NCBI RefSeq assembly: GCF_001428805.1
Contig: NZ_LMIS01000001.1
Location: 1,176,529-1,240,528 of the forward strand
Length of the DNA stretch: 64,000 nt
Direction of reading: 5' to 3'
Source: Aeromicrobium sp. Root236
GTDB lineage: Bacteria; Actinomycetota; Actinomycetes; Propionibacteriales; Nocardioidaceae
Below are positions 56,716-64,000 of this stretch, one piece after another. The translations under genes and the position numbers were made by a program. The notes below the pieces were generated by a model. That model ran no database searches, had not been told where the DNA came from, and was given only the letters and a program-made list of their open reading frames with translations. The number at the start of each line of letters is the position of its first letter. Position 1 is the first letter of the stretch.

Positions 56716-57770
56716 GGCTTCTTCACCCCCGCCAACGCGCCGATGAGGTCCCAGAGGGCGAAGTCGTCGAGGTCGAACGACGCGCAGACCGCGCTCGGCA
56801 GCGTCTTGCACAGCAGGGCGATCTCGTCCTGGTCCGGGGTCAGGTCGCCGGGCCGCGTCTTGAACACGAGCCGGTCATTCTTGTCGACCGCGCGGTCGGC
56901 GTTCTGCAGCATCAGCGGCATCGTCGAGACGAGCTGCTCCAGCTGCGAGCTGTGCTCGAGCAGCGACGACGAGAGTGCCGCGATGTCGTCGAGCTGGTCG
57001 TCGACCTGGCCGCGGTGCGCACGCGCGAAGGCCGCGACGCGGCGCACCATCTCCGCCAGGGAGTCGAAGGTCTGCTCGATGGCCTTGTGCTGGTCGTCGA
57101 GCATCGACGTCGCATCCGTGACCTCGTGGCTGAAGCGGCGGACGAGGTCGTCGTTCCTGGCCAGCGCCGACGTGAGCGTGTCGAGGTTGCTGAGCGTTCC
57201 GGCGAGGTCGCCCGAGCCCTGGTCGACGTCGTCCAGCACCGCAGCGAGGTCGTGCAGGGCGGTGCCGAGCCGCTTGCCGTTGCCGTCGAGGGTCGTCGCA
57301 CCGACCGACAGCAGCTCGTTGAGGGGTGCTGCGTCGCCCCCTGGTCCCGCGAGGGTCGAGGAGATCTTCTCCAGCGAGGAGAGCAGGTCGTCGAACTCGA
57401 CGGGCGTACGTGTCCTGGCCCGCGTGAGCACGGCACCACTCCGGAGCCGGGGCCCCCCGTCGTACACCGGGGTCAGCTCGACGTAGCGGTCGGTGGCGAC
57501 CGAGCGGGACACGATCACCGCGCCGGCGTCCGCCGGGACCTTGACGCCGGGATCGATCCGCAACGTCACGTCGACGTGGTCGCCGCGCGGAGTCACCGAC
57601 TCGACGCTGCCCACGCGCACGCCCAGCACGCCGACGTCGTTGCCCTCGAACAGGCCGGCGGCGTCGCTGAACCGGGCGGTGACGGTGGTCGGCTCCTGCC
57701 CGCCGCACCCGCCGGCCAGGAACCCGGTGGCGACGAGCACGACGGCCATCACGAGTCGGCGGGTCAGCAT
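56712..57770 (-). CDS. mceD: Mce-family protein D (lipoprotein)
   Basis: 352 residues, N-terminus MLTRRLVMAVVLVATGFLAG then GCGG, a lipobox, so a second lipoprotein in this operon. Mce domain FSDAAGLFEGNDVGVLGVRVG and helical C-terminus. Overlaps mceC by 7 bases. By position it is MceD; mycobacterial MceD proteins usually have a plain membrane anchor. Confidence 0.9.
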   Translation of the reverse strand: MLTRRLVMAVVLVATGFLAGGCGGQEPTTVTARFSDAAGLFEGNDVGVLGVRVGSVESVTPRGDHVDVTLRIDPGVKVPADAGAVIVSRSVATDRYVELTPVYDGGPRLRSGAVLTRARTRTPVEFDDLLSSLEKISSTLAGPGGDAAPLNELLSVGATTLDGNGKRLGTALHDLAAVLDDVDQGSGDLAGTLSNLDTLTSALARNDDLVRRFSHEVTDATSMLDDQHKAIEQTFDSLAEMVRRVAAFARAHRGQVDDQLDDIAALSSSLLEHSSQLEQLVSTMPLMLQNADRAVDKNDRLVFKTRPGDLTPDQDEIALLCKTLPSAVCASFDLDDFALWDLIGALAGVKKP

Positions 57771-58738
57771 GTCGGCCCCAGCACGGCGCACGTGAGGTTG
57801 TCGTTGAGCGCGGACGCGACGTGCAGGTCCATCCACGGTCCGTTGCCCGTCGCGTTGGCGAAGTAGGTCACCATCGTCGACAGCCCGTCGACGGACGCCG
57901 TGATGTCCTTGCGCTGCTTGCGCAGCGCGTCGAGGGTCGTGGTGAAGTCCCGCATGAGCGGCTCGAGCTGCTTGTCGCTGTCCTTGAGCACGCCGGACAC
58001 CTGCTCGGCGAGCTTCGTGCTGTCGGCGAGCATGCGGTCGATGACGTCCCGGCGCGAGGTGAGCTCGTCCAGCACCAGGGTCGACTGCTTGAGCAGGTCG
58101 AGGATCTCCTCGTCGTTGTCGGCAAGGTCGCCGGTGACCCGGCGCGCCCCGGCGAGCAGGCGCTGCATCTGGTCCGACCTCTTGGCGGCGACACCCGACA
58201 GCCGGGACACGCCGTCGATCGCGCGGCGGGCCTCCTCCGGGGTGTCACGCAGCGTGTCGGCGAGCACCTGCATCGAGGCCGCGACCTTCTTGCCGTCGAT
58301 GTCGTCCAGCGTGCGGGTCGAGCCCTCCACGACGTCCTGCAGGTTGTAGGGCACCGACGTGTGCGCCAGCGGGATCGTGCCGTCGGGCAACGAGCCGTCG
58401 CCGGCCGGCTTGACCTCGAGGAAGTGCGTGCCGAGAAGCGTCGCGACCTTGATCGTCGCCGTCGAGTCACGGCCGAGGCGGACCGAGGTGTCGAGCGTGA
58501 AGTCGATCTTGACGGCCTTGCCCTGCAGGCTGATGCCGCGCACCTCGCCGAGACCCACGCCGGCGACCTGCACCTCCTCGCCCACCCGGAGCCCCGCCGA
58601 GTGCTCGACGAGCGCTGAGTAGTGCCGCTGGCCGAACGGGATCACGCTGAGGGCCAGGACCCCGAGACCCATGACGACCACGGCCACGACCCCGACGACG
58701 CCGAGTCGCCGGTGCCCGCCACCGAACGGCCCGCTCAT
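57764..58738 (-). CDS. mceC: Mce-family protein C
   Basis: 324 residues: N-terminal helix (LGVVGVVAVVVMGLGVLALS), Mce domain (SAGLRVGEEVQVAGVGLGEV) and coiled C-terminal part. ATG 58738 overlaps the mceB stop (ATGA); the upstream extension is shadow sequence. Confidence 0.92.
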   Translation of the reverse strand: MSGPFGGGHRRLGVVGVVAVVVMGLGVLALSVIPFGQRHYSALVEHSAGLRVGEEVQVAGVGLGEVRGISLQGKAVKIDFTLDTSVRLGRDSTATIKVATLLGTHFLEVKPAGDGSLPDGTIPLAHTSVPYNLQDVVEGSTRTLDDIDGKKVAASMQVLADTLRDTPEEARRAIDGVSRLSGVAAKRSDQMQRLLAGARRVTGDLADNDEEILDLLKQSTLVLDELTSRRDVIDRMLADSTKLAEQVSGVLKDSDKQLEPLMRDFTTTLDALRKQRKDITASVDGLSTMVTYFANATGNGPWMDLHVASALNDNLTCAVLGPTC

Positions 58739-59739
58739 CGGCACACCGCCGAGTAGGGCCCCGTGGGGCTGCCGAAGTTGACGAGGTGTCCGTCGAGCTC
58801 CGTGCCCATGTTGCAGATGTGCATGTTGAGCCACGTGCCGTAGGACATCGGTCGCGCGAACGCGCCGGTCGTCAGCGGGAGCGTCTCGAACGCCGCAGCG
58901 AGCTGTGCGCGGACCTTGGCGAACAGCGCCGCCGTGCGCCGGAGGGACGCGATGTCGCGGCTGAGGTCGGGGCGTGCCTCCTCGAGCAGGGACGACGTGG
59001 CGCGCGAGAGCTCGCCGATGCCGTCGATCGAGTCGCCGATGCTCGTACGTTCCTGGGCCAGCTTCGTCATGAGCGACCCGAGCTCGTCGACCGTGGTGTC
59101 GAGCTCGGTGCCGTGGTCGGCAAGGTTCTCGAGCACGGGAGTGAGGTTGTCGAGCACCTTGCCGAGCACCTGGTCCTTGTCGGCGAGGTGGTCCGTCAGG
59201 GTCGCCGTCTCGGACAGCAACGACTCGACCGTGCCACCCTCGCCCTGCATGACCGAGATGATCGAGCCGGCGAGCTGGTTGACCTGGTCGGGCTCGATGC
59301 TGGAGAACAGCGGCTCGAAGCCGTTGAGCAGGGCCGTCAGGTCGAATCCGGGATCGGTGCGCGACTCCGGCACCCGCGCGCCGTCCGCGAGCCGGCGCCC
59401 GCCGTCGGGGCCGCGCAGCAGCGAGAGATAGCGCTGGCCGAGCAGGTTCTGGTAGCGGACGACCATCCTGGTGGTGTCGTAGAGCGGCTGCTCCGACGAG
59501 AGCGTGAACCGTACGCGTGCCCGGCTGTTGTCGTGCAGGCTGATGTGCTCGACGCGGCCGACCTTGACCCCGGCGGCGCGCACGTCGTCACCCGTGCGGA
59601 GCCCGCTGACGCTGGTGAAGTCGGCCTCGTACGTGCGGGACGACCCGGCGACGCGGTTGTTCATGGTGTTCGCCAGCACGACGAGCACCATGATCGCCAC
59701 GACCGCGAAGGCGCCGAACTTGAGCGCCGACGACCTCAT
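58735..59739 (-). CDS. mceB: Mce-family protein B
   Basis: 334 residues: N-terminal helix (KFGAFAVVAIMVLVVLANTM), Mce domain (SVSGLRTGDDVRAAGVKVGR) and helical tunnel part. ATGA overlaps at both ends. Confidence 0.92.
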   Translation of the reverse strand: MRSSALKFGAFAVVAIMVLVVLANTMNNRVAGSSRTYEADFTSVSGLRTGDDVRAAGVKVGRVEHISLHDNSRARVRFTLSSEQPLYDTTRMVVRYQNLLGQRYLSLLRGPDGGRRLADGARVPESRTDPGFDLTALLNGFEPLFSSIEPDQVNQLAGSIISVMQGEGGTVESLLSETATLTDHLADKDQVLGKVLDNLTPVLENLADHGTELDTTVDELGSLMTKLAQERTSIGDSIDGIGELSRATSSLLEEARPDLSRDIASLRRTAALFAKVRAQLAAAFETLPLTTGAFARPMSYGTWLNMHICNMGTELDGHLVNFGSPTGPYSAVCR

Positions 59740-60941
59740 CGGGCGTCCCCGAGGTAGGGCCGCTGCAGGAGCTCGGCCACGCCGCCCGCGTGCGCCGCGC
59801 CGGCTCGGTCGAGTTCGGCGAGCCGGTCCTTCATGGCCTCGAGGAGCGCATCGTCGACGGGTGGGCTCACGGCCGGCGCCTCGGCAGACGGCGAGGTCCC
59901 GTCGCAGTTGTCGCCTGCGGCGGAGCCGAACCGCGGGCAGTCGGCCGACGAGTAGGGCGTGCCGTCGCCGAGCCGGATGAAGACGTTGGTGTTGAGCCAG
60001 GGACCGTCCGTGAACGCCGCCGACGCCTTGTGCGCGAAGTCGACGAACGACGTGAAGCCGCCGGCGATGCCGGCGCGCTCGTCGTACAGCGCGTCGACGA
60101 CGACGGCGGACTGCCGGATCGCATCGACCAACGGCTGCTCCGCGTCGGTCAGCAGCCGGTCGGACTCCTCGACCAGGGCGCCGCCGCCGGTCAGGAGCGA
60201 GGTCAGCTGCGCCTGCTCGGCGACGATCGTGCGGCTCGTGACGAGCGAGCTCTCCACGGCGTCGAACAGGTCGGGTGCGACGTCCTCGAGAGTTCGCAGG
60301 TTGCCGGCCAGGAGTCGCAGGTCCTCGCGGACCAGCGGGATCTCGGGCTCGAGCCGGCGCAGGTACGCGTTGAGGGTCTCGGTGGTCTCGCCGAGCTGTG
60401 CCCCGCGGCCGTCGAGCGCACCGGCCAGTGCCGACAGCGTGGTGGCGAGCTCGGCCGGGCGCACCGCCTTCATGACGCGATAGGTGCTGTCGAGGGTGTC
60501 CTGCAGTTCGAGTGTCTCGCGGCGGCGGTCCTGGGCGATGACCTGGCCGGCCTCGAGCCTGCCACCACCGGTCGCGACGAGGTCGACGTACGACGTGCCG
60601 AACACCGACGCCGGGAGGATGCGGGCCTGCAGCTGCCCCGGCATCCGACCGGCGGCCTTGCCGTCGACCGTCAACGCCAGGCGCACGCCGTCGCCGTGGG
60701 TCTCGATGCCGCTGACCTTGCCGACGATGACCCCGCGCAGCTTGACGTCGGCGCCCTCAGTGAGCGATCCACCGATGTCGTCGACGTCGGCAGAGACCTT
60801 GACCGAGTCGGAGAACACGCCCCGGCCGACCGCCAGGAGGCCCACGCCGACCACCAGCAGCACGACGAGCAGCACGAGTCCTCGCCACACCAGCGTGCTG
60901 CGGTCGTCGAGGTCGGGGTCGATGAGGCGCGCGTCGATCAT
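59736..60941 (-). CDS. mceA: Mce-family protein A
   Basis: 401 residues: N-terminal helix (GLVLLVVLLVVGVGLLAVG), Mce domain (GGSLTEGADVKLRGVIVGKV) with PASVFGTSYVDL, long helices and an acidic/proline-containing tail. First of six Mce subunits; four bases after yrbE4B. Confidence 0.92.
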   Translation of the reverse strand: MIDARLIDPDLDDRSTLVWRGLVLLVVLLVVGVGLLAVGRGVFSDSVKVSADVDDIGGSLTEGADVKLRGVIVGKVSGIETHGDGVRLALTVDGKAAGRMPGQLQARILPASVFGTSYVDLVATGGGRLEAGQVIAQDRRRETLELQDTLDSTYRVMKAVRPAELATTLSALAGALDGRGAQLGETTETLNAYLRRLEPEIPLVREDLRLLAGNLRTLEDVAPDLFDAVESSLVTSRTIVAEQAQLTSLLTGGGALVEESDRLLTDAEQPLVDAIRQSAVVVDALYDERAGIAGGFTSFVDFAHKASAAFTDGPWLNTNVFIRLGDGTPYSSADCPRFGSAAGDNCDGTSPSAEAPAVSPPVDDALLEAMKDRLAELDRAGAAHAGGVAELLQRPYLGDAR

Positions 60942-60945
60942 GGCA

Positions 60946-61761
60946 TCACCCGGAGATCCTGACGCCCGGGTCGCCGCCCCAGAACAGCAGCGTCATGACC
61001 ATGTCGAGCAGCACCACCACGACGATGCTCGCGCGGATGGCACGGCCGGTCGCCTCGCCGACGCCCTCGGCTCCCCCGCTGGCCATGAAGCCGTACCAGC
61101 AGTGGATCAGCGTCACCGCGAACGCGAAGACCAGGATCTTGACGACCGACAGCAGGATGTCGTCGAGGCTGATGAACGTCTGGAAGTAGTGCAGGTAGGT
61201 GCCCTTGGGCTGGCCGAACACCAGGGTCACCGAGAGCTCCGAGGCGACGTACGAGCCGACCAGGCCGATCAGGTAGAGCGGCAGGATCGCGAGCATCGCG
61301 GCGATCAAGCGGGTCGTGACGAGGTAGCGCAGCGGGTGCACGGCCATCGCCGAGACCGCGTCGATCTCCTCGTTGATGCGCATCGAGCCGAGCTGCGCGG
61401 TGTAGCGGCAGCCGACCTGGGCGGCGAGGGCCAGCGCAGCGATCAGCGGGGCGAGCTCACGGGTGTTGACGACCGCGGAGACGAACCCGGTGAGCGGCGA
61501 CAGCCCGATCGTCTCGAGGCCGTTGAAACCTTCGATGCCCAGCGACGTGCCGGCCGACAGCGCCAGCAGCACCATCACGCCGATCGTGCCGCCGCCGACC
61601 AGCAGCGCGCCGGAGCCCCAGCTGATGTCGGCGAGGATGCGCAACGTCTCGCGGCGATAGTTGACCAGGGTCGCGGGGATCGACTGCACCACCCGGCGCA
61701 CGAATGTCGCCTGGGTGCCGAGGACCGCGATCGCGTTGAGCGGCCGGTCTACGAGGCTCAT
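60946..61761 (-). CDS. yrbE4B: YrbE-type ABC permease B of the mce operon
   Basis: 271 residues, MlaE-family permease with about six helices. RELAPLIAALALAAQVGCRY, EEIDAVSAMAVHPLRYLVTTR and the FGQPKGTYLHYFQ loop are family features. Start ATG 61761 (TGATG overlap) or GTG 61764. Confidence 0.93.
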   Translation of the reverse strand: MSLVDRPLNAIAVLGTQATFVRRVVQSIPATLVNYRRETLRILADISWGSGALLVGGGTIGVMVLLALSAGTSLGIEGFNGLETIGLSPLTGFVSAVVNTRELAPLIAALALAAQVGCRYTAQLGSMRINEEIDAVSAMAVHPLRYLVTTRLIAAMLAILPLYLIGLVGSYVASELSVTLVFGQPKGTYLHYFQTFISLDDILLSVVKILVFAFAVTLIHCWYGFMASGGAEGVGEATGRAIRASIVVVVLLDMVMTLLFWGGDPGVRISG

Positions 61762-62570
61762 CACGCGATCCTCTGCGGCACGAGCATCACGTACGCCTGG
61801 GTGATCGCCACGTTGACGACCGCGAGGGTGATGACGCTCAGCACGACGCTCTGGTTGACCGCGTCGGCGACGCCCTTGGGGCCCCCGGTCGTGGTGAGCC
61901 CCTTGTGGCAGGCGATGATCGTGGCGAGGAAGCCGAAGATCGCGGCCTTGCCCTCGGCGAGCAGCAGGTCGGTCGGCTGCGCGAAGCTCGTGAACGAGTC
62001 GAGGTAGGCGCCGGAGCTGACGTCCCCCGAGCCGACGTTGAGGGCGTAGCCGGTGATCATCGCGGTGGCCGCCACGACGACGTTGAGCAGCAGGCCGACC
62101 GCCGTGGCCGCGACGAGCCGCGGAGCCACGAGCCGCCGGATCGGGTCGAGGCCCATGACCCGCATCGCGTCGACCTCCTCACGCACGGTCTGCGACCCGA
62201 GCGCGGCACACATCGCCGAGCCGACGGCGCCGGCCATCAGCAGCGAGGTGACGAGCGGTGCACCCTGGCGCAGCACGCCGATGCCGTTGACCGCCCCGGT
62301 GAACGACACCGCGCCGATCTGCTGGGCGATCGCGCCGACCTGGATCGCGACGATGACCCCGAACGGGATCGCCACGAGGATCGTGGGGAGCAGCGCCACG
62401 CGGGTCATGAACCACGCCTGCTCGAAGAACTCGTGCCACGAGAAGCGCCCCCGCACGATGTCTCCGAGGGCGTACCGGCCGGCCTTGAACCCCAGCGCGA
62501 TCATCGACCCGAACGTCTCGAGGCCGTCGTTGACCGTCGTACGCGCGCGGGTCAGCACCGGGATGGACAC
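61761..62570 (-). CDS. yrbE4A: YrbE-type ABC permease A of the mce operon
   Basis: 269 residues, MlaE family. GAPLVTSLLMAGAVGSAMCA, REEVDAMRVMGLDPIRRLVA and a final helix near MLVPQRIA. GTG 62570 lies two bases after the SCP2 gene stop and gives MSIPVLTRARTTVNDGL; a longer frame into the SCP2 gene is rejected. The matching MceG ATPase is not in this window. Confidence 0.93.
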   Translation of the reverse strand: MSIPVLTRARTTVNDGLETFGSMIALGFKAGRYALGDIVRGRFSWHEFFEQAWFMTRVALLPTILVAIPFGVIVAIQVGAIAQQIGAVSFTGAVNGIGVLRQGAPLVTSLLMAGAVGSAMCAALGSQTVREEVDAMRVMGLDPIRRLVAPRLVAATAVGLLLNVVVAATAMITGYALNVGSGDVSSGAYLDSFTSFAQPTDLLLAEGKAAIFGFLATIIACHKGLTTTGGPKGVADAVNQSVVLSVITLAVVNVAITQAYVMLVPQRIA

Positions 62571-62572
62571 GA

Positions 62573-63505
62573 TCAGCCCTTCGCCGACGGGATGCGTACG
62601 GCCGAGCTCAGGGCGAGCGCGGCGCTGAGGTCGCCCTTGACCTTGAGCGAGCCCTTCATGAACGCCATCGTCGGGTTGAGGTTGCCGGTGGCGAGCTTGA
62701 GGAACTCCGCGCCGCCCAGGGCGATCGTCACGCTCCGCTTGCCCTCGCCGTCGGGGGTCACGGTGCACACGCCGTGGTCGATCTCGACGAGGTAGCGGTC
62801 GTCCTCGCCGGCTCCGCCGCCGATCTTGAAGCACGCGGCGAGGCGGAGCTTCGCGGATCGCCGCTCGTCGAGGTACTCGGGGAACCTCCGGAAGATCTCG
62901 TCGAGCACCACTGGACGGAAGCCGCCCTTCATGACCTCGCGGAGGTGCGCATCCTTGGCCTTGGAGATCACGCCGGCGACCTCGACCGCGTCGAGCGTCG
63001 TCGGGTCGACCGCCACGCCGTCCGTGCCCGGCACCCGGAACACGCCGCCGACCTGCAGTGCGAGGTCCTCGTCACCCACGACGCGGATGTCGCCCGCGAG
63101 CACCAGGAGCGCGGCGCTGGCCGTACCCGACAGGAGGCGCAGGAACGTGATGGCGTCGGTCGAGATCGTCAGGTCCGGCTCGTCGGTGCCGGCCGGCTCG
63201 ACGTCGACCGCCCCGCCGGCGAACCTCGCGTCGTACGCCTCGTCGACGGCCTTGCCGCGCCGCACCACGAAACGTACGAGGCCCGAGACCGCTGCGAGGC
63301 GTTCGGGCACCGCGAACTCGCCGAACCGGCCGAAGCCCGCCTCGAGCGCGGCCTCCCGGATCGCGTCGTCGTCGATCAGCGCCCGCAGCTCGCGGTCGGG
63401 CGTCTCGGCGACCATGCGGGCGATCTCCTCGGCGTCGACACCGGCGAAGTGCGTGCCGAGGTCGGCCGGCGCGATGCCGTCGAGCCAGTCGCGAAGATCG
63501 CCCAT
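62573..63505 (-). CDS. Tandem SCP2 sterol-carrier-like protein heading the mce operon
   Basis: 310 residues without signal peptide. Two SCP2-like halves are visible: about 100-155 (PDLTISTDAITFLRLLSGTA; LAGDIRVVGDEDLALQVGGVF) and about 230-305 (VEIDHGVCTVTPD; GGAEFLKLATGNLNPTMAFM; GSLKVKGDLSAALALSS). SCP2 domains bind lipids, so a cytoplasmic acceptor for the Mce importer is likely. AGGAGG precedes ATG 63505. A TetR-type operator lies in the divergent promoter region. Confidence 0.85.
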   Translation of the reverse strand: MGDLRDWLDGIAPADLGTHFAGVDAEEIARMVAETPDRELRALIDDDAIREAALEAGFGRFGEFAVPERLAAVSGLVRFVVRRGKAVDEAYDARFAGGAVDVEPAGTDEPDLTISTDAITFLRLLSGTASAALLVLAGDIRVVGDEDLALQVGGVFRVPGTDGVAVDPTTLDAVEVAGVISKAKDAHLREVMKGGFRPVVLDEIFRRFPEYLDERRSAKLRLAACFKIGGGAGEDDRYLVEIDHGVCTVTPDGEGKRSVTIALGGAEFLKLATGNLNPTMAFMKGSLKVKGDLSAALALSSAVRIPSAKG

Positions 63506-63524
63506 CGCCGTGCCTCCTGGTTTT

Positions 63525-63540
63525 CCTACCGTGCGGTAGG
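63525..63540. promoter_or_regulatory. TetR-type operator between the mce operon and its regulator
   Basis: CCTACCGTGCGGTAGG: 7-bp arms CCTACCG/CGGTAGG with a 2-base centre, 20 bases upstream of the SCP2 start. TAGGAT inside its right edge may be a plus-strand -10 for the TetR gene. Confidence 0.72.
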
Positions 63541-63593
63541 ATCTGGCTCACCGTAGTGACCCGAGTCACACCTGTCAACGAGCGGAGGACCGC

Positions 63594-64000
63594 ATGGCTA
63601 CCCCGACGGCGACGCCGACAGCCGGCAGCCGTGCGGCCCATCTGGGTCCCGAACGTCGCCGCCCGCTCGTGCTCGACGCGGCCCTGGCGGTGTGGATGGA
63701 GCACGGCTACCGGCGTACGACGATGGCCCTGATCGCGAGCGAGGCCAAGGTCAGCAAGCCGGTCCTCTACGCCTGCTACGCCGACAAGCACGAGGTGCTG
63801 CTGGCCCTGCTCGACCGGGAGGAGCAGCGATTGATCGACGCGGCACAGCGCGCCCTGCCCGACGAGCTCGACATCGACAACATCGAGCAGGTCGTGCAGT
63901 CGGCCTACGAGGCGTTCTTCACCGCGGCGGTCGACTACCCCGCCTCGTGGCGGGTCGTCTTCGAGGCCCAGCAGCTCGTCAACGACGAGATCGCCGCCCG
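63594..64000 (+). CDS. TetR-family regulator of the mce operon (C-terminus cut by window edge)
   Basis: First 135 residues of a TetR protein: N-terminal extension rich in Thr/Pro, then a helix-turn-helix (RRPLVLDAALAVWMEHGYRR; TMALIASEAKVSKPVLYACY) and the start of the ligand domain. ATG 63594 follows GCGGAGGACC. Divergent from the mce operon with the CCTACCG palindrome in between; it is the probable repressor of both. Confidence 0.88.
   Translation, partial: MATPTATPTAGSRAAHLGPERRRPLVLDAALAVWMEHGYRRTTMALIASEAKVSKPVLYACYADKHEVLLALLDREEQRLIDAAQRALPDELDIDNIEQVVQSAYEAFFTAAVDYPASWRVVFEAQQLVNDEIAA

Overview
The window is a GC-rich, gene-dense chromosomal segment of an actinomycete. The gene set (trehalose/glycogen enzymes, mce operon, EndoMS/NucS, DivIVA-like coiled coil, DUF2550, DUF6458) and many leaderless starts fit Actinomycetota, probably Propionibacteriales/Nocardioidaceae (Nocardioides or Aeromicrobium-like); the genus is inference. 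I see no rRNA, tRNA, CRISPR array, IS element, prophage or replication origin. No intergenic gap exceeds 300 bases; the largest are 5456-5675 and 30387-30601.

Layout. 1-5455 (minus): malQ, treX/glgX and treY (cut by the window edge), an alpha-glucan/trehalose operon. 5676-6455: an enoyl-CoA hydratase. 6543-11561: a fructose/ribose-type ABC importer with a PfkB sugar kinase, a divergent LacI regulator and paired operators. 11632-19491: small regulatory and housekeeping genes (DUF6458, MFS exporter with ArsR-type regulator, QueA-like protein, SDR behind a SoxR-type box, YbaK, HtrA-like protease, GNAT-NUDIX fusion, cold-shock protein). 19660-23679: envelope proteins, including one with a long Pro-Glu repeat, plus a thioredoxin-fold/TPR protein and a PH-domain protein. 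23753-32245: acyl-CoA genes (meaB, thiolase, methylmalonyl-CoA epimerase, crotonyl-CoA carboxylase/reductase, 3-hydroxybutyryl-CoA dehydrogenase) around a DivIVA-like gene. 32316-34606: EndoMS/NucS, an SSI-like lipoprotein, ferritin and a Cys-rich mini-protein flanking an IdeR-type box. 34719-39826: two-component system plus MacB/FtsX-type ABC transporter. 39871-43310: PEP-mutase-family protein, ethylmalonyl-CoA mutase and cob(I)alamin adenosyltransferase. 43592-53333 (minus): tsaC-wecA-atpI-atpBEFHAGDC-DUF2550. 53460-63505 (minus): a full mce lipid-import operon led by a tandem-SCP2 protein, with a divergent TetR regulator at the right edge.

How the genes connect. Thiolase, 3-hydroxybutyryl-CoA dehydrogenase, Ccr, Epi, Ecm, MeaB and the B12 adenosyltransferase make up much of the ethylmalonyl-CoA/C4-acyl-CoA route, yet they lie in separate transcription units over about 19 kb. 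Four of the control regions share a 16-bp palindrome-like element (GTTAC-N6-GTAAC), which overlaps the predicted -10 box in three cases. I read this as one regulon with an unidentified regulator; it is the most interesting signal I found. A second window-wide theme is leaderless transcription: at least eleven genes start exactly 6 or 7 bases after a TANNNT box, and this fixes several start codons.
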